Below the pieces are notes generated by a model. That model searched no databases. It was not told the origin of the DNA and worked only from the letters and a program-made list of their open reading frames with translations. Positions 61,898 to 64,000 of a DNA stretch of 64,000 nucleotides are shown piece by piece. Origin of the DNA: Vespula vulgaris. Lineage: Eukaryota; Arthropoda; Insecta; Hymenoptera; Vespidae. Both the position numbers and the translations under genes were made by a program. The DNA is taken from positions 869,001 to 933,000 of the forward strand of contig NC_066593.1 of the NCBI RefSeq assembly GCF_905475345.1, read 5' to 3'. Numbering within the stretch: position 1 is the stretch's first letter; the number at the start of each line of letters is the position of its first letter.

Positions 61898-62512
61898 AGA
61901 AAAAGAGAGAAAAAGAAGTAGGCTAATTTCCTTGCTTCGTTTGAAGCACGGTTTTATCCTGTAAAAAGAAGAAAATAAAAAAAAAAGAAATAAAAAAGCG
62001 CACTACAAAATATACGACCATGAAAGAATGAATAATATTTTTATCATCATCTTCGTCGTCATCATCATCAATTATTATTACTATTATTATTATTATTAAT
62101 TCTTACGATAATAGAATGCGATCACGTCGAGAATAATTACGAACGTATTCATCTCATATCTTCTACAGGATTAAAGCCAAGCTCGTCGAATTTGAAACAC
62201 TCGCTTGCGGTTTAAGGTCGGAAGAAGTTGATTTTTCTTTTAGAAGTTACGAGAGGGAGAGAGAGACAGAGAGTAATTTCTCAAACTTCGCTAAACTAAG
62301 ACTTCAAAATCGGTATATGTAGTTGGTTTCACGACGTCGTGTTCAACATCTAAGTTTCTTCGACGTTTCGAACAACTTTTATCTTTCCTTTTCTTTCTTT
62401 TTTTTTTTATTTATTTTTTTTCTATCAAAAAATAAACACCACCGAAAGCAGTGTGTGTGTGTGTGTTGTATGTATGTATATATGTACATACGTACGTACG
62501 TACGTACGTATG

Positions 62513-62546
<34 letters not shown>

Positions 62547-62784
62547 TGTATATCTCGTTAGTTGACTCGCGGATCTTCGTCGAAAAAAATAGAAAAAATA
62601 ATTCAATATACTTGCCTTTTCTCCACTGTCACTTGGCAAATAAAATGTCAGAACAGTAAGAAATGAGATCCCCATGCACGGTATGATGATGTTGACGGTA
62701 TAGAAAAGAGTTTTCCTTCTCATCGTTATGTTGAATGTAATATCGAGATAAGGTTCGTCGCAGCACGTATAAAATTTCTCGTTT
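32614..62784 (-). CDS. Nicotinic acetylcholine receptor alpha subunit, 3' half (six exons; 5' end off window)
   Basis: A ligand-gated cation channel subunit of the Cys-loop family, acting at cholinergic synapses. Minus-strand exons: 62784-62616, 54951-54815, 37175-37029, 36348-36190, 33585-33336 and 32805-32614, about 351 codons with consistent phases. The first carries the adjacent cysteines of an alpha subunit (EKFYTCCDEPYLDI) and helix M1. The second carries M2 and M3, starting after GEK with VTLSISIL and including EIIPPTS. The third completes M3 (TVVVLNVHFRSPQTH) and starts the cytoplasmic loop. Two exons encode the loop (KRFHSRPPSKEDLSPS, CLIHGPPLPPLP, CVRFIAEHTKM). The last carries M4 (WKYVAMVLDRLFLWIFTL) and a short tail ending KCPPQ. 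The loop resembles the insect alpha1-alpha4 group; I lean to alpha3 but cannot prove it. The ligand-binding exons should lie beyond 64000. Confidence 0.94.
32806..33335 (-). other. nAChR intron before the M4 exon
   Basis: A 530-base intron with a GTGAGA donor and a CGACAG acceptor. It holds AT-rich and T-rich sequence and no other feature. Confidence 0.8.
33336..33585 (-). CDS. nAChR cytoplasmic-loop exon 2
   Basis: It encodes the second half of the M3-M4 loop, from DGARFGGSCLIHGPP to FIAEHTKMLEDSTK. The final amphipathic stretch leads into M4. The acceptor is unusual: a run of A directly precedes AG, with the pyrimidine tract about 80 bases further upstream. The frame join (AG|T, Ser) is clean and no other AG in the preceding 100 bases offers an alternative. 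Confidence 0.9.
33586..36189 (-). other. nAChR intron between loop exons
   Basis: About 2.6 kb, AT-rich, with T-rich tracts (34130-34170, 34255-34292), short GA tracts (35015-35042, 35343-35380) and an A-rich purine stretch (35750-35890). No exon-like frame was recognised. Confidence 0.7.
36190..36348 (-). CDS. nAChR cytoplasmic-loop exon 1
   Basis: It encodes YTSGRVLMRTVRG, then a Tyr/His-rich segment (CYYPYHPSTHEE), then the conserved KRFHSRPPSKEDLSPS. The Ser/Thr-rich sequence is a typical site of phosphorylation in this loop. The acceptor CGCAG follows a very long pyrimidine tract on the transcribed sense. Confidence 0.93.
36352..36590 (-). repeat. Polypyrimidine tract at an nAChR acceptor (purine on plus strand)
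   Basis: Read on the minus strand this is about 240 bases of C and T almost without purines, including CTGT repeats (36405-36434 on plus as GACA). It ends only a few bases before the acceptor of exon 36348-36190 and takes up a third of the 680-base intron 37028-36349. Confidence 0.8.
37029..37175 (-). CDS. nAChR exon: end of M3 and start of cytoplasmic loop
   Basis: It joins AG|T (Ser) from the M2-M3 exon and continues ICVTVVVLNVHFRSPQTHQM. Next come MAPWVKRVFIHILPRLLVM and RRPMYKFETNR. These are highly conserved post-M3 residues of insect alpha subunits. The acceptor is TTGACAG and the donor GTAAGT. Confidence 0.95.
39059..39104. repeat. TA dinucleotide repeat
   Basis: About 23 AT units within the large nAChR intron. 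Confidence 0.9.
40744..40790. repeat. GATA repeat followed by GA tract
   Basis: GATA units (40744-40790) run into a GA tract (40790-40820) within the nAChR intron. Confidence 0.9.
42031..42080. repeat. CT dinucleotide repeat
   Basis: About 24 CT units in the large nAChR intron. Confidence 0.9.
44059..44104. repeat. GT dinucleotide repeat
   Basis: About 22 GT units in the nAChR intron; a candidate Z-DNA-forming stretch. Confidence 0.9.
45784..45846. repeat. GAA trinucleotide repeat
   Basis: About 20 GAA units with one GGA interruption in the nAChR intron. It creates poly-Glu, poly-Lys and poly-Arg frames that are not genes. Confidence 0.9.
46012..46081. repeat. ATT trinucleotide repeat
   Basis: ATT units with ACT and GTT variants, resembling the array at 19836-19890. 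It is intronic in nAChR. Confidence 0.85.
47566..48171 (-). CDS. Orphan 201-codon frame in nAChR intron, doubtful
   Basis: The longest single open frame in the window. Its start (Gly/Trp/Lys-rich, from a CCACCC-type repeat) and its end (Phe/Ser-rich, from AAAG repeats) are low complexity. About 110 middle codons lie in non-repetitive DNA, with pieces such as MYHLDFNAREAVLNMATS and LLGIPRLEIRTERNGIG. I recognise no domain. It lies on the same strand as nAChR inside an intron, so it may be chance, an alternative exon or a separate transcript. Confidence 0.13.
   Translation of the reverse strand: MAKAEEGVRRWGGGGGGGEGWEGCKGWKGWRENPQETPSMYHLDFNAREAVLNMATSTLLGIPRLEIRTERNGIGSAKRFPFADHGPVTSQGFSSESRIQFKHSTKSRYQLLRATTQTTSRATFLLLKTPLIFLQKVNVVLFSRRISKYFSFFSFYYFYFLSFFLSFFLFATGSSLLFSSSFFSFLFFSFFLSFFIKVESK
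51719..51764. repeat. GA dinucleotide repeat
   Basis: About 22 GA units in the nAChR intron. Confidence 0.9.
53412..53453. repeat. TA dinucleotide repeat
   Basis: About 21 TA units following CT repeats and a short TATATA segment in the nAChR intron. Confidence 0.9.
54815..54951 (-). CDS. nAChR exon: M2 pore helix and most of M3
   Basis: The exon opens in phase 0 right after the GEK intermediate ring of the previous exon. M2 is SISILISLHVFFLLVVEII, followed by PPTSLVVPLLGKYLIFAMIL (M2-M3 loop and M3). It ends TCG ATA AG, and the split Ser is completed 17.6 kb away. Acceptor TTTCAG, donor GTGAGT. Confidence 0.96.
57034..57072. repeat. TA dinucleotide repeat
   Basis: About 19 TA units in the M1-M2 intron of nAChR. 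Confidence 0.9.
57867..57902. repeat. TA dinucleotide repeat
   Basis: About 18 AT units followed by ATGT units in the M1-M2 intron of nAChR. Confidence 0.9.
58485..58522. repeat. TA dinucleotide repeat
   Basis: About 19 TA units, preceded by a mixed TATG/TA stretch (58448-58484), in the M1-M2 intron of nAChR. Confidence 0.9.
59467..60330. repeat. Purine-rich region, about 0.86 kb
   Basis: On the plus strand long blocks are nearly free of C and T: A-rich AAG/GAAA (59467-59643), then mixed GAA/GGA (59790-59850, 59898-59975, 60010-60105) and GGA/GAA (60225-60320). Short ordinary segments separate them. Frames through it are Lys/Glu/Arg-rich or Phe/Ser/Leu-rich artefacts. Confidence 0.8.
60527..60582. 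repeat. TA dinucleotide repeat, longest pure run
   Basis: About 28 TA units, the longest pure dinucleotide run noticed in the window. Confidence 0.92.
60972..61023. repeat. CT dinucleotide repeat
   Basis: About 25 CT units in the nAChR intron. Confidence 0.9.
61660..61724. repeat. GATA repeat
   Basis: GATA units with a few variants (AGGT, AAAT, ACAG) in the nAChR intron. Confidence 0.9.
61852..61897. repeat. GATA repeat
   Basis: About eleven near-perfect GATA units, 130 bases after the previous GATA array. Confidence 0.9.
62452..62552. repeat. GT / TACG / TATG compound microsatellite
   Basis: GT units (62452-62466), then TATG/TATA, a self-complementary ACGTACGT... block (62489-62509), and then TATG units to 62552. 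It lies about 60 bases into the intron from the nAChR GC donor. Confidence 0.88.
62616..62784 (-). CDS. nAChR exon: loop C cysteines and M1 helix; GC donor
   Basis: It begins after TTTTTCAG with a phase-2 codon and then NEKFYTCCDEPYLDITFNI. The vicinal Cys pair defines an agonist-binding alpha subunit. M1 follows (RRKTLFYTVNIIIPCMGISF and onwards) and ends SDSGEK. The donor is AAAAG|GCAAGT, with no GT alternative at the conserved junction. Reading into the intron would add about 76 unrelated residues before a stop. Confidence 0.95.
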
Positions 62785-63194
62785 CTGAAAAAGAAAAATA
62801 TTGTGACGTGTTGTTGCGAATTACATTATCATTCTCTTTTTCTTTTCTTTTCTTTCTTTTTCTATAAGAGATATCTTAAGGTTAAGCAAAAATATTTACC
62901 GAAATTAACCAAAATTGAATATTCGATGATTATTGGAAAGACACGAGCCGTTCGCTTCGCACGAATATAACTCGTAAGGATTAAATATTCGATGAATTCG
63001 ACCGAAGAGGAAAAATAATAGACGAACGAATCGTTCGATACCTTATACGAATACAATTTGTTCGAGAATAATTTGAGTTATACAAGAACAATAGCGATTA
63101 CCGCATTGGTGGCGACATCGAGTGGCAAATGTGGCAAATACTCATAACGTTATAATTAATAATTAGTTCGCGTATCGAGCGCTGACGAGCTTCC
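62785..63194. other. nAChR intron sequence upstream of the M1 exon
   Basis: AT-rich, non-repetitive DNA. I see no ligand-binding-domain exon of nAChR here, so those exons must lie beyond 64000. Confidence 0.6.
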
Positions 63195-63310
63195 AGTGTC
63201 ACGTGACTCAACGCTCATTGGCTAGAAGCCGCTAGATCTTATTGATTATTGGTAATTGCCGATCAGGATCATTCGTTATTATTTACCGGAAGTTGCGTCC
63301 TTTATAGGAA
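63195..63310 (+). promoter_or_regulatory. Probable promoter: E-box, CCAAT and ETS-type sites
   Basis: Within 100 bases lie a perfect palindromic E-box GTCACGTGAC (63198-63207), two inverted CCAAT boxes (ATTGG at 63217-63221 and 63248-63252) and an ETS-type CCGGAAGT (63286-63293). TTTATAGG follows at about 63301. Downstream sequence to 63851 is repeat-poor and looks like a leader. The cluster suits a broadly expressed plus-strand gene. Activity is inferred only from motifs. Confidence 0.45.
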
Positions 63311-63851
63311 ACAAACGAACGAAGTAGACGACCGAACGTTTTCGAACTCGGCGGACGCTTGGTCGTAACACGCGCGATTTCTTGAAAATATTTTAATTAG
63401 ATTATTTCGTTCGAAAAGTTATTACAATTCGTGATCGTGTTTCGTTTCGCCAAGCGATCTTCGTTGTCACGTTTTCGTTAAGATTTTCCTACACTTGTGT
63501 TTTTCCTTTACGACAAACAACGACGATGTTCAACCGTTACGTATTACTTACGTATCCGTGATATCTCGTTGCATCGTTAAATATTTCTTCGAAAAATTAT
63601 TACAATTCGATCGTGCGTTTCGTTTTCCAATCGGGAGTGTTTATAATAAACAGATTTTTTTACTAGACGCGCGTGTGCGTCTTTGTTTATTTTTCCTCGC
63701 GATAATCGCTATTACGAACGATAGTCGGCCATTACGTGTGTACTTGCTTACTTATATATCCGTTGGTTCTTTTCTTGTGTAAATAAGAAAAACGTTTCGT
63801 AGTGTTTATTTCTAAAATATTGTGAATATTTTCGTTGTTAATTCAAGCGAG

Positions 63852-63967
63852 ATGAAGTTAATTCAGATCGACAAACGTAGTTCGACGGATCGTCGTCTTC
63901 TAAAATTTTCAAACGACCATTGGGACCTTGGAGTCAACGTCGCAGCCAACGGACAAATTTCAAATTC
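63852..63967 (+). CDS. Possible first coding exon of an unknown gene, opposite nAChR
   Basis: An ATG with an in-frame TAA 42 bases upstream opens a frame of 38 full codons (MKLIQIDKRSSTDRRLLKF, ending ANGQISN). It reaches a donor-like TC|GTACGT followed by TA-rich repeat, which suggests an intron. It lies about 560 bases downstream of the promoter-like cluster. The product is not recognised and the rest would be beyond the window. If real, it is nested inside the nAChR gene on the other strand. Confidence 0.35.
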
Positions 63968-64000
63968 GTACGTATATATATATATATGTATGTCTATACA

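Larger units (their letters stand above)
54952..62615 (-). other. nAChR intron between M1 and M2 exons, 7.7 kb, GC-AG
   Basis: It starts with the donor GCAAGT (62615-62610) and ends TTTCAG (54952 side). Contents: TA runs (57034-57072, 57867-57902, 58485-58522, 60527-60582), a strongly purine-biased region (59467-60330), a CT tract (60972-61023), GATA arrays (61660-61724, 61852-61897) and a GT/TACG/TATG compound repeat (62452-62552). No other exon was recognised. Confidence 0.7.

Noticed and set aside
1..64000. tRNA and rRNA genes
   Set aside because: Reading for T-loop-like words and conserved rRNA segments gave nothing that folds convincingly; a covariance-model scan would settle this.

Overview
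The window is a piece of an insect nuclear genome. It is AT-rich and packed with microsatellites: GA/CT, TA, GATA, TTTC, GAA, CAC and long A or T runs. Genes are split by short introns with GT-AG ends, and no operons, bacterial signals or CRISPR arrays are visible. Non-repetitive DNA keeps many CpG-containing words such as CGATCG and ACGATC. With the gene families present this suits Hymenoptera (wasp, bee or ant), but the order is my inference and the sequence does not prove it.

Four genes can be read with confidence. From left to right: (1) 1358-2502, minus strand, a complete three-exon twisted gastrulation (tsg) gene, an extracellular BMP modulator. (2) 11174-16928, minus strand, a 14-exon M1-family aminopeptidase homologue of 968 aa, called M1-A here. 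(3) 21732-27255, plus strand, a 16-exon M1-family homologue of 1078 aa, called M1-B here. (4) 32614 to at least 62784, minus strand, the 3' half of a nicotinic acetylcholine receptor alpha subunit, spread over about 30 kb. Its ligand-binding exons lie beyond the right edge. A promoter-like cluster and a possible first coding exon of an unidentified plus-strand gene occupy 63.2-64.0 kb, opposite to the receptor gene.

The most interesting content is the head-to-head M1 pair. Both genes have long open reading frames, consistent splice phases and recognisable domain order, so they do not look like decayed pseudogenes. Yet both have lost the zinc-binding motif, the GAMEN exopeptidase motif and the catalytic tyrosine, and they lost them through different substitutions. 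Eleven introns match in position and phase, so the two are paralogues from an old inverted duplication. One begins with a signal peptide and the other with a type II membrane anchor. The likely picture is a divergent pair of cell-surface or secreted pseudoenzymes.

Other points: two introns use GC donors (one in M1-B, one between the M1 and M2 exons of the receptor). Two introns place a long AG-free A-rich spacer between the pyrimidine tract and the acceptor. A degenerate tandem repeat lies upstream of tsg. Between genes and in the receptor introns I see mainly simple repeats and no recognisable transposon or RNA gene, although I could not run a search.
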